This document shows positions 12,011 through 23,492 of a DNA stretch of 64,000 nucleotides, piece after piece; the first letter of the stretch is position 1; each line of letters begins with the position of its first letter. Under the pieces are notes generated by a model that had not been told where the DNA came from, did no database searches, and worked only from the letters and a program-made list of their open reading frames with translations. The DNA lies in NCBI GenBank assembly GCA_015657535.1, contig JADHZB010000615.1, positions 1 through 64,000 of the forward strand, given 5' to 3'. The stretch is from Nephromyces sp. MM_2019 (Eukaryota; Apicomplexa; Aconoidasida; Nephromycida). The position numbers and the translations under genes are program-made.

Positions 12011-12080
12011 ACTTATCGACTAAGAGTTTTGTTCATTATACACACACTTGTCAACTAAGAGTTTTGCTCATTAAACACAC
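12011..12080. repeat. 35-bp direct duplication
   Basis: Two adjacent copies (12011-12045 and 12046-12080) share the core CTAAGAGTTTTGTTCATTA with few differences. They lie just downstream of the SNAPC1 stop. Confidence 0.85.
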
Positions 12081-12156
12081 ATCATATTATATAATTCAGG
12101 TAACTTAGATATATACAAACATATATATCCAAAGTTGCTCAAAAAATGGCAATTTA

Positions 12157-14858
12157 TTAAATGAACAATTTTACCTTCAGAAGTTCTTTCAAGCTAAAAT
12201 TTGGTGTTGTTTCAACTAAAAAAATAATTAATAAGAAATAAAATGTGTGTGTGTGAGAGTGTGTGTATATGTATATGAGAGTGTATGTATAGGTATATAT
12301 GTGTGGGTGTGGGTGTGTATGTGTGAGGGGGCGTGTGCATGTGTATGGGTGTGTGTAGTTGTGTGTGATCTAAGTGTGCATATGGGTGTATAACTGTGTG
12401 CGTTTGTGGGTAAGATAATAAGTTTTTGTTTTTTTAATAAATTAAAGTGTGTAAATAGGTATATTGTGTACCTTTTTTCTTTTTGTTTTCTGTAAATTCT
12501 TTGAAAATTTCCTTTGATTTTTCAATTGGATTGTCAATCAATTCACCTAATTTATTCTAGAGTTATGTTTAGGATATAAATTGATATTAACAATTTGGGT
12601 GAAAGTTATAAAACAATAATTTAAGCATGTGCGTGTAAATATAAAAATAAATTCATAAGTCAATAATATGTATTTACATTAGAGTATAAAATAAACGTTT
12701 AAGTATATATCAGACATAGTTATATAATTTGTGTCTCACTAACCATGTTTGTTCGATTAACAGTCAATTTCTTTGAGATTCTATATAATTGATAAAATAT
12801 GTTTAAAATACGTAATCTAGCAAATTAATGCTTGTGTTTATAAACATAAAAAATGACAAATGTGTATAATTAATATTCAAAATGTGTGTCAAAAATTTAG
12901 GCAAAGTCATAAACGTTAAAGTCATAAGTTAGGTGCGAATTTAAAATAACTGTGTTTGTGTATATGAGTGTATGTTTCTAGGGGAGGAAAGGTGTATGCT
13001 TATAAATGTCTGCATATGTGAATGTGTGTGTATGTGCATATGTATGTGTATGTATAAATATATATGCATATATGCTTTGATAAAATTTTAGGTGTCTGTG
13101 TATATATTTGTGTATATTTATATAAGTGAATATAACTTTATATATAAATGTATATATATATAGTATTTTGTGCACATTTACATATGTGTGTATACCTTTA
13201 AATATAAATGTGTGGGTAGCACAAATTATACTTACATTAAGTCCTTATTTACGGGGAGTGGGTTACCTAGTCGATTTTGATAATAATAAACGGGGCCATC
13301 TCTCATTGTAATTGAGAAAGCGGCATCCTTGGTCATCCTCCCCAAAATTTTTTGTATATCACCAAAAAATGTGTGTGTAGGGTTATTATCCATAACATCA
13401 ATACATAGGTTGAGTGTTTCTGTGTGTAAAGGTGAATATAATTTAGTTTCATATGTATATGTAAGTGTGTGTGAGTGTGTGTGTGTGTGTTTGTGTATAT
13501 GTGAGTGTATGTATAAATGTGTAAATATGGATTAACCGGGTGATATGGGTATTGGGTAACGTTGTTTTGGGCCTAAGTTGTCGGGGTATTGTGTGTAATA
13601 TAAGAGGCAGAGAAGAAATATACTCCCACAGTCATGCTCAATCGATCCAAAAGATTTGTTAAAAGTATCTAAAAACATTTATACATATATTAATTGAATA
13701 TTCTGAACAAAATTTTAAATGTAAAGTTTATATGAGTGTGTAAATAGCGGATTTGTTAGAGTTAACAAGTCTCAAAAGATGTGTATAAATTTTCGTACCA
13801 AATTGGAATTTTCATATTTCATAACAATAAGATCATGAAAAAGGTGTGTATGTGTGTGTATGTATGTGCTTGTGTGTATGTATACGTGTGTGTGCATATA
13901 TATATATGCATGTGTGTATATATATACACATGTGTTTGTGCGCATATAAATATGGGTGCGTATATATATATATATATCAACATTTGAAGATGATAACTAA
14001 CCAGCCCAAACACCACAGAGTACCTGCCAACAATCCTTAGCTGACTCGAGCTCAGTTTTAGAATGAATTAGGCTGAAATTTAATGATCGAAATATTTCAA
14101 CAAATTTAGTAAACCATTTTATTTGTTGTTGCCCCTGGTTGTGTGTGTAAATAAATATAGGTAACTCATATAGTTTATAATCAATAGTAAGGCTTAGATG
14201 TAATTCTAAATGTGAGTATTAGTGAGTTATTTTTAATGCAATCTACGTATAGCTATGTATGTATCTGTGCGTGTGTATATATATGTATATTAATATGTAA
14301 CTGTGATCTGTGTAGACATAATTTATAAATCTTCAGGTATATTCATTTCTATTTTGTTTTAGGGTGTGTAGATATATATTTGTAAAATTTTGTGTGTAGT
14401 ACTTAAGGATAAGTATGTATATAAATGTGTATATATTTACAAGTGGCAATGTGGGTGTAAACAAATATCTGCAAACTTAACAATATAACGAGTAAGTCAA
14501 TATACTTGTGTAAATGTGTGTACGTAAACAAAAATGTGTGTATGTAACAATGTAACCTGCAAAGAAACGTACTTGTATAAAGGTATGTGTGTAAATATAT
14601 ATACGTACATGTAACTATGTACCATTCAAATAAAAAATAAATAAATAAGCTATATGTAGGTCTGTATAAATTTACCTCTAAATACTCTCTAGATGTGTAA
14701 ACACTCTTACAAATTTCACACCATTTTTCTATTATGAGTTCAATATCACACCTAAATGCCTCTGACCTTCCTGGTAATATATTTGGGAAATAATAACCAA
14801 AATAAATATCACCAGGGCGAAGTATTGTTTCAGTACGTGGAATGAGTGTAACCCTCAT
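12157..14858 (-). CDS. SNAPC1: snRNA-activating protein complex subunit 1 (SNAP43-like)
   Basis: Seven minus-strand exons (14858-14676, 14134-14014, 13668-13537, 13419-13236, 12780-12744, 12556-12472, 12215-12157) join with consistent phases into about 266 residues. The match to SNAPC1 is through FTKFVEIFRSLNFSLIHSKT (human FEDFTELWRNMKFGTIFCGR), CGSIFLLCLLYYTQYP (human VGALYLLYGLYNTQLC), the KQR…I…P segment, and a downstream helix ending in a basic region. In other eukaryotes the complex recruits RNA polymerase II and III to snRNA promoters. An in-frame TTG precedes the chosen ATG. Introns are 188-541 nt and carry long TG runs on the plus strand. Donors include GTAAAT, GTGTTT, GTTAAT, GTAAGT, GTTAGT and GTACAC. 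The family call rests on motif likeness, without an alignment. Confidence 0.78.
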
Positions 14859-14920
14859 CAAATATGAACATATAAAGTATTAAGGTGTGTTTGCGTAGGT
14901 GTGTGTGCATGTGATTTGAT

Positions 14921-14940
14921 GGGGGGGTTGGGGCGTAGGG
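14921..14940 (+). other. G-quadruplex-type motif upstream of SNAPC1
   Basis: G7, TT, G4, CGTA, G3 on the plus strand, about 65 bp upstream of the SNAPC1 start (C-rich on its sense strand). Confidence 0.6.
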
Positions 14941-15066
14941 ATGCTAGTAAGTGAGTATGTCGATGTGTTTATGTGTGAGCTCATGGGTAGGTATATGTGT
15001 GGGAGGGTTTGGGGTTTGGCTTTGTTATATTAGGGTGTATGTGTCTATTGATATGGGAGTATTTGA

Positions 15067-15081
15067 GGGTGGGAGGGTGGG
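15067..15081 (+). other. Perfect short-loop G-quadruplex motif
   Basis: GGGTGGGAGGGTGGG, four G3 runs with single-base loops, the most stable class of such motifs. It lies about 210 bp upstream of SNAPC1. Confidence 0.8.
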
Positions 15082-18000
15082 TGTTGGTATGAGTATAGAG
15101 CTGTTTAATTATGGTTGAGTATGTATCTGTATGTATGTGTTATTCAATCTCAATTATTTGCCAATGTCTTTGGATGTGCTTAAATGTGTATTTGCTTAGG
15201 TGTGTGGGTGTGTGTGCGTGAATATTTGCTTCAGTTTAAGTTTGTGTGTGTGTATACATATATTGTGGGTATACGTATGAAAATGAGTAAGTGTCGGTAT
15301 ATGTGTGTGTGTGTAGCAATTTGCATATGTATATATTTGTTAAAATATATACGTGCACATCACGCTTTGGTTGTCAGTGTATATTACATTCTCGTTGGGG
15401 GCGTATAGTTATGTATAGAAGTGAATATGGCTAGAGGTTTAGTTAGTTTAATATATTCAAGCTAATAAACATGCATAGTGAAAGTCTTAATATTGATTAT
15501 AAGCTAAATATGTAATTTAATTTTCATTAATTATAAAAAGTTAGTAAATAAACTTAATTTGCTTGATTATGTATACATTGTTTACAACTTTGAGCTAATA
15601 AACATTCATGTATTTACATAAATTATTCAATATTTACAAAACAAATTTTGCTGAAAATTACAAATAATTCACAACAAAATAAAACTTCATACATGGGTAA
15701 AACTTATCACTATTATACTTTGAAACATTATTTTTGATTTGTTATTGAAGTCATTAATATCATAGATGGATACTAACATATGCACCTATGCACCTTAGAC
15801 TTAATTCTAGTAAATTTTGTACAGCACAGTGCAAATTTCGTAGTATTTTGTTATCCTTAATAGTAATTAACATCTCAAAACACACCTTAAAAATTGTTTA
15901 AAAAAATGTTTGAGTTTTTTATTATTCAATATAATTTTTACACACTTCCAATCTTACAAATTGTGTATATATAGATCAACAATTTATGTAACACAGCTTG
16001 CTCTTATGATTCTAACTAGAAGATAAAACTATATCTTTTGTAATATATATTTCAAGATATTATTTACTTGTAATGTTAATTTATTATGATTATTTAAATT
16101 GTTCATTTGGGAAAATATTTAAAATTGTGCACCTATTTTGACTTCAAATATCCTCCTTGGAATATAATTTTGATATTTTATAAACTTGTAAATGTGTATA
16201 TATAATTGTGTTTTTTTTTAAATGCAATTCAGTCATATATTCTATTTGTAGATAATAAATTATAATGACTATGCAGAAATTATTTCAAATAAAATATATA
16301 CCAGAGAAGTTATTTATTCGTTAATAAAAAAATATAATGTGTGTGTATTAGGAATAATAAATAAACTAACAATTCAATTTTTTTTATTGAGTAATGATTA
16401 CAAGATAACACTTGTATTTTTTTTCAAGTTATTTCACAAACTACATCTTCATAACTATATTATGATGAATTAGCTCATTTAGCTTATATAATGTGTATAG
16501 TATAATAATCAATATTTATATATATATGTATTCTGAGTTGGTATATAACATAAAATTTGTTGACACTTGTAAATAAATACCTAATTTATCCAACTATAAA
16601 ATAAAATAAAATGAAAATTGGAAATGAAAGGAAACAATAAAAATGACAAAAATAGAAAGCCTAACTAAAAATATATTTTACTATAATTAATTCATCTCTT
16701 TTACCATTTTAAGAAGTTTTGGACAATCAGATATACATTGTTTTATATAGGTTACAAAATGTACATTGTATTATATATGTTATGTTATTCATTTTCTATT
16801 ATATACGTAATGCTCTAACACAAATGTTATATATATTGTATTATAGGTTTTATTACATGTGCTGTACATATGCTATAGCATATAATATATTTTAGATATT
16901 TTATATTTTGTGCTATGTTGTATATAAAAATATACGATAAGATGTGTTAAGTAATTTAAAAATCAAAACAAGTTCTGTTTATACGTTAAGAAATTCTAAT
17001 CACAGGTATTTATAAATATAAGAATGACATACAAAATTTCAAGTAACGTTTAAATAAACACCACAACTTAGAATAAATGTTAAATTGTTTTTTCACTATT
17101 GTATATATATATGTTTTGGAGATCATCCATAAATATTAAATAAACAAATATATCATATTACATACAACATTTTTGAATGATTTCCATATAAATAATGAAT
17201 TATAAAGTTTTATTACCATCTACTAAAACAAGAAAATCATCATTTATATTTTTCTAAATAATCATTAATTATTCTATATAAAATGATTATTTTTAAATAT
17301 ATATAAAAGTCTCAATTTTACCAAGTATATATTTATGTGGCTCAATTATAATCAAATAGCACACATGCAAATATATATATTACTTCATAGTTAACCCTGA
17401 GATACTAGTTTTACTTTTAAACTGTTGTAGTGATTATTAAATTGGAAATGTTTGAACTTTGTTCTGAATATGTGATTTTAGCTAACAATATCTATGATTC
17501 ATTAGGAAACAGACTTATAGCATACTGTTTATCAAGTTGGATATCAAACATTTTGGCTTCATTTACTTACATACAGATTGTACATAGCATTTGATATTGA
17601 GAAGTTATATTATGTTTGCTAGAATAAGTTTAAATGTGATATTTATTCTAACTGTTGTTAAATTTATATCAAATTATAAGATAATCATTTCCACTAGAAT
17701 AGTTGGAAATATTGAGTAAACTGTGGGTAAGTTTTGTGATATCTCTAGTTGAGTAAATTTTATTTAGGAATGGTCAAAATTATATGTATAAAAATCTGTA
17801 GATATTAACGGAAGATAAAAGCCACTAACGAATCTAATATGTATTACAATTTGATAGGATTGTTAAATCTCGAAAAATTAATATATGGTTTTAGGCTTTC
17901 TCTTTCATTTATATAATATACTGTTGTAAAGTAATTTTATTTTTAGCTCCAGTATACTCAAAATTAATAAAATCCATTAGTTTGATTATTTTGATAGTTC

Positions 18001-18182
18001 CAATGAATATCTAATGAAGTTGATTTTTAGTTTCTTTAAAAAATAAATACTCAATTTTATTTCGTATTTATATTATTCTATTGCTTTAGTAGTATGCTTC
18101 AAATAAGTTTTCAAGCATAATCCCAGTTATCGTAATTAATCTAAAACTCCAATTGGACTTATAATTTGAGTAGTGTTTGAAA

Positions 18183-19845
18183 ATGACCTGCTCAACATTG
18201 CTGAGCAAAACGGATTTATGCCTATTTCGAACAAAGCATTGTAAAAGACTCTCAAAGCATAAATGTTGCTTTGGTCCAGAGTAAGCTTAATGACTTAGTT
18301 ATATAATGCGAATAAAATTATCAAAGGGTATTGGGTATGCTAGTGTTTAAAATTACTTATTCTTGTAATAAATTTGATTATTAATCAGACGGTGCCAGTA
18401 CAGTCATAATGATTATTGGAATCGACGTTGCCCATTCTTTTTAAGTAACCAAGAATACTTAAGATATTTGCCCACACTTTGCCCTAATGTAAAAATTACG
18501 GAAAATGGTGTTATAATTAACAATTGTCCGAGAGGTGGTGATTGTCCTTTTGCTCATTCTGATGAAGAGATAATGTATCATCCCTTATTTTACAAGGTGA
18601 AATTGAGTATGATGAAAAATTTAGTAAGCAAAACATTAGGTTTCAATGCAATTTTTCAGACTGTTCGGTGCCAAGACTACCTTAATGGACATTGTAATGT
18701 ATATTATTGCCCTTACGTACATGGACTTGCAGAAATGCGAGCACCTGAGAAGTTTAAATTGCCTTTCACAAAAGGAGTCGAAGGTAAATTGAAATAAGTA
18801 TTCCAAAAATTATTAATAACGAAAATTTATTTATCTTAGTGCCCTACATCGAAAACGTCACTCTTGTTGATCGAATAACTGATGTTGGAAAGGTGAATTA
18901 GAATTAAAATTTGTATTTATTTATAATAAAATTAGGTTGATTTTTTTTCAAGGAGAATTTGATAATTAAAGGCTTTGAAAAGAATAAAAATTGCAGTGAT
19001 ATTATATCAGAAATCGGAACAAAAAGCTTAAAAAAATATGATTTTGAAGATGATACTGTTAGGCTTTTACCTCGTGGTAATTTCTTTTCGAACCAGGAGT
19101 GCAAAGACCCGTTTATATTCAAATCTCTATCCTCGAATAAGGATAATAGTACTAAGAGCAATTTAATTTTTAAAAATTTCAACAATAGTGGTTATTCGGA
19201 AATCGATGAATTCAACTATCCAAGCTTCCCAAACTTAAATGAGTCGAATAATTCTCATAAGCTGTTGACAACAAACCAGCCTAGGAATGAGAATATTTGG
19301 GGAAAAGGTTTCATGAAACTTAAAGATTGTAGTTTCAATGATACACTAGACTCATTAAACTTAGGAGTATGCTCGAGCCCAATAGATAATACCAGTTGGT
19401 GCGGTTTTGGATCCTTTGAAAATTACGATGTAGATAATAAATTGAACTTCTCATCTATATCGAGCTCTTTCGAAACTATTGAGCTGAATGATAAAAGTTC
19501 AAATCGAAGAATAAAGAGCCAAGATAGTGCAGAAGATTCAGATTCGAAAAGTACCAGGTGTAGTAGGTCAGAGATTCCGAAATGTTTTATATCTAGGGCA
19601 CCCCCGGGCTTAAAAGTAGATGATCGCTTGGCCACTTTAACAGGTGAACTGATAAAAAAGCTTCAAGAAAATAGGAGTTCATTCAACACATCAGAATGGA
19701 AAGATATAGATTTGATTGCTTCAATGGTAAGTAAACTTCATATTGAGCTTTGAATTGAGCCTAGTGACTATGACTATAAAATGGTATAATATAGGTTAAT
19801 AAGGAATTGATAAAAGATGAGGTTATAAACTCGAGATTATGTTAA
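18183..19845 (+). CDS. CCCH-type zinc-finger RNA-binding protein
   Basis: Five exons (18183-18280, 18389-18783, 18840-18892, 18953-19726, 19795-19845) give about 456 residues. Three CCCH fingers are near the N terminus: KCCFGPERCQYSH, NCPRGGDCPFAH and RCQDYLNGHCNVYYCPYVH (Cys-x7-Cys-x4-Cys-x3-His). The stretch EIMYHPLFYKV between them resembles the Unkempt/plant CCCH arrangement. The C-terminal 300 residues are Ser/Asn-rich and disordered, with a late segment APPGLKVDDRLATLTGELIK that may be a short helix. A role in mRNA regulation is inferred from the family. The unlabelled start chosen is the first ATG before the first finger. All splice sites are good (GTAAGC, GTAAAT, GTGAAT, GTAAGT). Confidence 0.88.
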
Positions 19846-20834
19846 ATCAAGTTGGAACAAATCTCAGGGGAACCAGAGTTGTAGGCAAAAGATTATTTCA
19901 AAAGGCCAATGGAGCTCTAAAATTTATAATTTATAGAGATTTCTAAATAATATAAATATTATATATAAAATTTGTAATAGCTAGAATTAGATAAGTGTTT
20001 CATACATAAAAAGCACAAATAGTGCTCGTTAAGGTTTTTATGAGTTTGAAGTCTAGATAAAACTTTTTAATATCATTTTATATTAGTCCATGTTACAAAA
20101 TCGTTATAACTATCATATAAATAGCATATTATACCATTTTCTTTCTCAAAATAATAGCTTTGTATGTTTAAGTAAAGGATTCCAAATTTTTTAGAATTGA
20201 TAATGATATCGAATTTTTTGGAAATTGTAAACATAGTGAGACTAGTCTCAATTCAACTAAATTTGTATTTATAAATAGCAGAACATGAGCTTGATCTGAT
20301 ATCAATCTAATATATTTTATATATTTATATCTTATGAATCCATCTTTAGGTGATATTTATAAAAGGCTTTACTGTTTTATGTTTTGTTAACAAATATAAA
20401 AGATTGTAACGTATAAAGATATTAGAATCAATTATAGAAATACTCTGATGTTTTTTAAGTTAAAGCTAATAACAAATAAAAATATAATATCAAATCTTTT
20501 TTTTTTTTTCTTGTTTCAATTTGTTCCTGAATACCATCCTCTCATCATAGACACTGTGAAAGCATAATAAAAATGAGTAGAGCTCAAGAAATGATAATGT
20601 AAAGTGTGCTTACTTAAAAAATTTAGAATTTCTTGAAAGTGTTTGCAGCTTTGAGTTAAGTCTTTCATTGTATTTTGAATTGGTAAGCTTTTTCAGGAGA
20701 AACCTTGAGGAAATTAAAAATTTGGAAAAATTTCGGAGTAACTTAGGAAAAGTGGCTAAATTTGTTTGGGAGAGAATATGAAATCGGAAAGAAGCTGCTG
20801 AGAAAGAAAAATATTATACAAGTGGTCATCAAAT
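19846..20834. other. Convergent intergenic region
   Basis: AT-rich DNA between the 3' ends of the CCCH gene and the RRM gene. I see no exon with support. Confidence 0.6.
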
Positions 20835-21022
20835 TTACCTTGGTAGTGGTTGCTTATTCATCCGCCACGAAACAGAGTATTCTTTAGTATATTTCTCTTT
20901 TATAGACTTGGTGAATAAGCGTAGGATAAGTTCTTTTCTCCTGCTGTTAAATGTTTTGATGCCAACTGTTGCTTTATCTTGGGAATATTCTGTACAGAAA
21001 AGAATTATGATTATTAAATCCA
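20835..21022 (-). other. Possible extra 3' exon(s) of the RRM gene
   Basis: Just past the RRM stop, an acceptor (TTTTCTGTACAG at about 20,998) is followed by two open frames. One, in phase with a possible donor GTTTAA at the end of the RRM coding region, reads NIPKIKQQLASKHLTAGEKN and stops at 20900. The other reads …RRKELILRLFTKSIKEKYTK… and stops at 20835. A 39-nt intron would be normal here, but GTTTAA is an unusual donor. Confidence 0.3.
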
Positions 21023-21950
21023 TTAAACCTTGAAAGTTGACATCATACTGGAGTCAAATAGTTGATTTAGTGGTTTTTGGCTGATTAATTTTCTCAAATC
21101 ATCAGGGCTATTAGGATAGTTGAGAGATCCCTTATGCATTCTAGGATCAGCTTTATCAAATTGAAGATCTTGTATTAAATCTTTTATTTCCATAGGACCT
21201 TTATTTTTTATGGTATTGTAGATGTTATCAAGGTAAATAAAAGTATCTCTAGAATAATCGGATTTCTTTTTTATATATAATACGTCATTGGTTTGTAGAG
21301 TGTCGAGGTTTTTGATTCGAATGAGTTTATTCTGGAGAGATGGTGGGAACTTTAATTTTGCATGGGTGGCAGAAACTGCCGCCTGAGCTTCACGGAAGGT
21401 GATATAGGCAATTCCAGAGCATTGATAAGGATCTAAATGGTGTGGTAGACATCGGCATGTTTCAATTATTCCATACTTTGAAAAAAATTTCCGCAATCTT
21501 TCCTGCATGTATTCAGGAGTTCTACATGGTGGTAAACCTTTAATCTCCAAAGTATTGGGTCCAAAAACTTCAGAACCAAAGAATCTACAATTTTAAAATG
21601 TTTTTTATTCAGTAATGTGTATATGTTTTATTAGAGATAAGTAAGTAACTTATAAAGATGTAAGATTAGACTAACCCAGATTGCGGGGTATCAAACATCC
21701 AATTAAATGGCTTTTTAGTTATCTTAGATATTGGAGGGTAGTGAAGTGGGTTAATTGAGTTTAAGTCACTTTCAGGTCTTCTGATTTCAGATCTTGAGCG
21801 AGTTGCCCCATAGCTTGTAGCCATGAAGCTTCGAACAGTGTCAAAACTTTGATAGATACCCTTTGGCGGAATATTTGGGTTATATAGTTGTAAAGAGTAA
21901 AGTATCCTCTTCAGTGGTGAAGGTGAATTTCTACACCAAGCTTTTAACAT
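21023..21950 (-). CDS. RRM-domain RNA-binding protein, probably organellar
   Basis: Two exons, 21950-21676 and 21584-21023, give 278 residues. One RRM lies at about residues 101-180: NTLEIKGLPPCRTPEYM is the RNP2 strand and helix, and QCSGIAYITFREAQAA is the RNP1 strand. The N terminus (MLKAWCRNSPSPLKRILYSL) is basic and lacks acidic residues, like a mitochondrial leader (inference). An upstream in-frame TTG is preceded by a stop, so the ATG at 21950 is the start. The C-terminal half is charged and unplaced. It might continue into 20835-21022. Confidence 0.75.
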
Positions 21951-22540
21951 ATTTCTTGTAGAGATTTGATAAAAAAGGAATTGCCAATATGACAAATCCA
22001 ATTAATGAAAAAGCTTGAATTATAATCCAGTATCGATTATTATGCTCATGCAAACATGTTAATAGTATTAAACTGCTTTATCTATGCTTCTATGACTCAT
22101 TAGGTTTTTTCAAGCGTGTTGTTGAAATTAATTTGAACTCTTTTACATATGATTCAAATGATTATTAGCAATGTTTAATTGAGTTTATTAGGGTGGGTTT
22201 TAACTCTTATATTTTTAATTCAAATCTCCATTGATTTATTTTTTATTTACTTAGCTCTTGTTGATAAATAATGTTTTTTGAGTTATGTAAATAATATATC
22301 TTCGCTATTGTATATAAGTAAGATTTGTATAGTAAATTGATTATATATTGAGATTTCCATTTAAAAATGTGCTATGATTTCAGACTTATTTTCTGAAGGC
22401 ATTATTAATAATACTACAAAAGTACATAATAGTGATTTCTTTGGAAAAGTTCAGATATTAAGAATAGTTTAAAAATATAGATTGAGTATTATAATAGATG
22501 ATGATTGAATTTAAGCAGCTTAGTTATATCTAGTTGGGTA
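21951..22540. other. Intergenic AT-rich stretch
   Basis: Nothing recognised between two minus-strand genes. It should contain the RRM promoter. Confidence 0.6.
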
Positions 22541-23134
22541 TTATTTGGACTTTTTTTTCCCACGTTTACCATCTAATACATTTTTATAACGATTATCAAA
22601 ATCTTGTTCCTTGGTAGATTTCTTAATCTTAGAAATTCTTGATTCAATGAGACGCATGTAATTTTCAATATGAAGATTAGCCTTTTGGTATGATCGCCTA
22701 TAAGAGTTGAATATGTACATTTATAAAGTAAAAGCTATAAAATAATTTAAAGAGGTATTAACCTTCCCTGTCTACAAAGATTTTGGGTACTAATCTTTTT
22801 ATTGTGTGATTGTCCATCTGTGGCTTCTTCTCCTAATCTCTTGATTCGCTTTTGCTCTTGGTATATCTTCTCTGCATCTTCCCATTCTGGGGCATGCCAT
22901 TCCTAATTAATGATCATAAATGTGTGGGTGGAGTAGTAGAAAATAATAAAGCATAAAATTATATATTTCTTATAATTGAAACTAATAGGGTACCAATATT
23001 TGCCTCTGCCTTTGCCTCTCCGATTTAAATTGTTGGCGATAAAACTCTTCATCTTTAACCCTCATAAATCGAAGCCGTCTGACAACGGAAGAAATCTCCT
23101 TACTAACTTTAGAATCTTCTTCCTTTTTTTGCAT
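22541..23134 (-). CDS. Small highly charged protein of unknown function
   Basis: Three exons (23134-22994, 22902-22763, 22697-22541) join cleanly into 145 residues. The protein is almost entirely Lys, Arg, Glu and Gln with long predicted helices (SSVVRRLRFMRVKDEEFYRQ; EWHAPEWEDAEKIYQEQKR) and ends in a KRGKKKSK tail like a nuclear targeting signal. This resembles small splicing- or nucleolus-associated factors in composition, but I could not assign a family. Donors are GTACCC and GTTAAT. Confidence 0.72.
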
Positions 23135-23492
23135 AATTTTTACAATTTTGTATATAATGATTGGAGGATATCTTTTTATTTATTTTGTGTTCGATCATAT
23201 AAAATAATATAAATTAATATGTTATGTATTTAATTTATATTAACTAGAACTACTATAATGGTCTAAGGAGCTTTCATTTAATTCTGTTATTTATTGCTTA
23301 TTCATTAATGGTAAACTTTTTTATTCTAGTTTTTACATAGTTGGAGTTTGAACAGTGCCGAATTTGATTTGAATCAGATTTTTAAGTTAAAAATTTATAA
23401 TTAAGACTATCAAAAAATTTCCCTTCCCAGGTTATGCATCCAGTCAAAAATAATGAAAAAAGTTTGAAATTTGCTTCATTTTAAAGGATTTA
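23135..23492. other. Short intergenic stretch
   Basis: AT-rich, no feature recognised. It separates two co-directional minus-strand genes. Confidence 0.55.

Larger units (their letters stand above)
1..15420. other. TG/CA-skewed sequence compartment
   Basis: Seen directly: almost every line of this stretch has runs of TGTGTG or CACACA 6-20 bases long, embedded in AT-rich DNA, and the polarity flips in blocks. The plus strand is TG-rich at about 1-780, 2040-2340, 4980-5230, 6730-6870, 9225-9290, 12240-13550 and 13840-15400, and CA-rich at about 1180-1440, 2580-2920, 3170-4020, 4440-4720, 5880-6160, 7160-7700, 9520-9920 and 11540-12090. G-rich tracts accompany TG blocks and C-rich tracts accompany CA blocks. 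Runs occur in exons, introns and intergenic DNA alike. The genes inside are ordinary conserved ones, so this is a compositional feature laid over normal genes. The pattern disappears near 15,420. Confidence 0.85.
14859..18182. other. Long non-coding stretch across the compartment edge
   Basis: To about 15,420 the plus strand is TG/G-rich, with two quadruplex motifs. From there to 18,182 it is ordinary AT-rich DNA with no exon, repeat or RNA gene that I can support. It contains the SNAPC1 promoter side and the upstream side of the CCCH gene. Confidence 0.65.

Noticed and set aside
1..15420. Subtelomere or telomere
   Set aside because: No TTTAGGG-type or other telomere repeat and no multicopy surface gene family was seen. 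The genes are conserved single-copy types.
21951..22001. Upstream start of the RRM protein
   Set aside because: It would use TTG and is immediately preceded by an in-frame stop; the ATG at 21950 is used instead.
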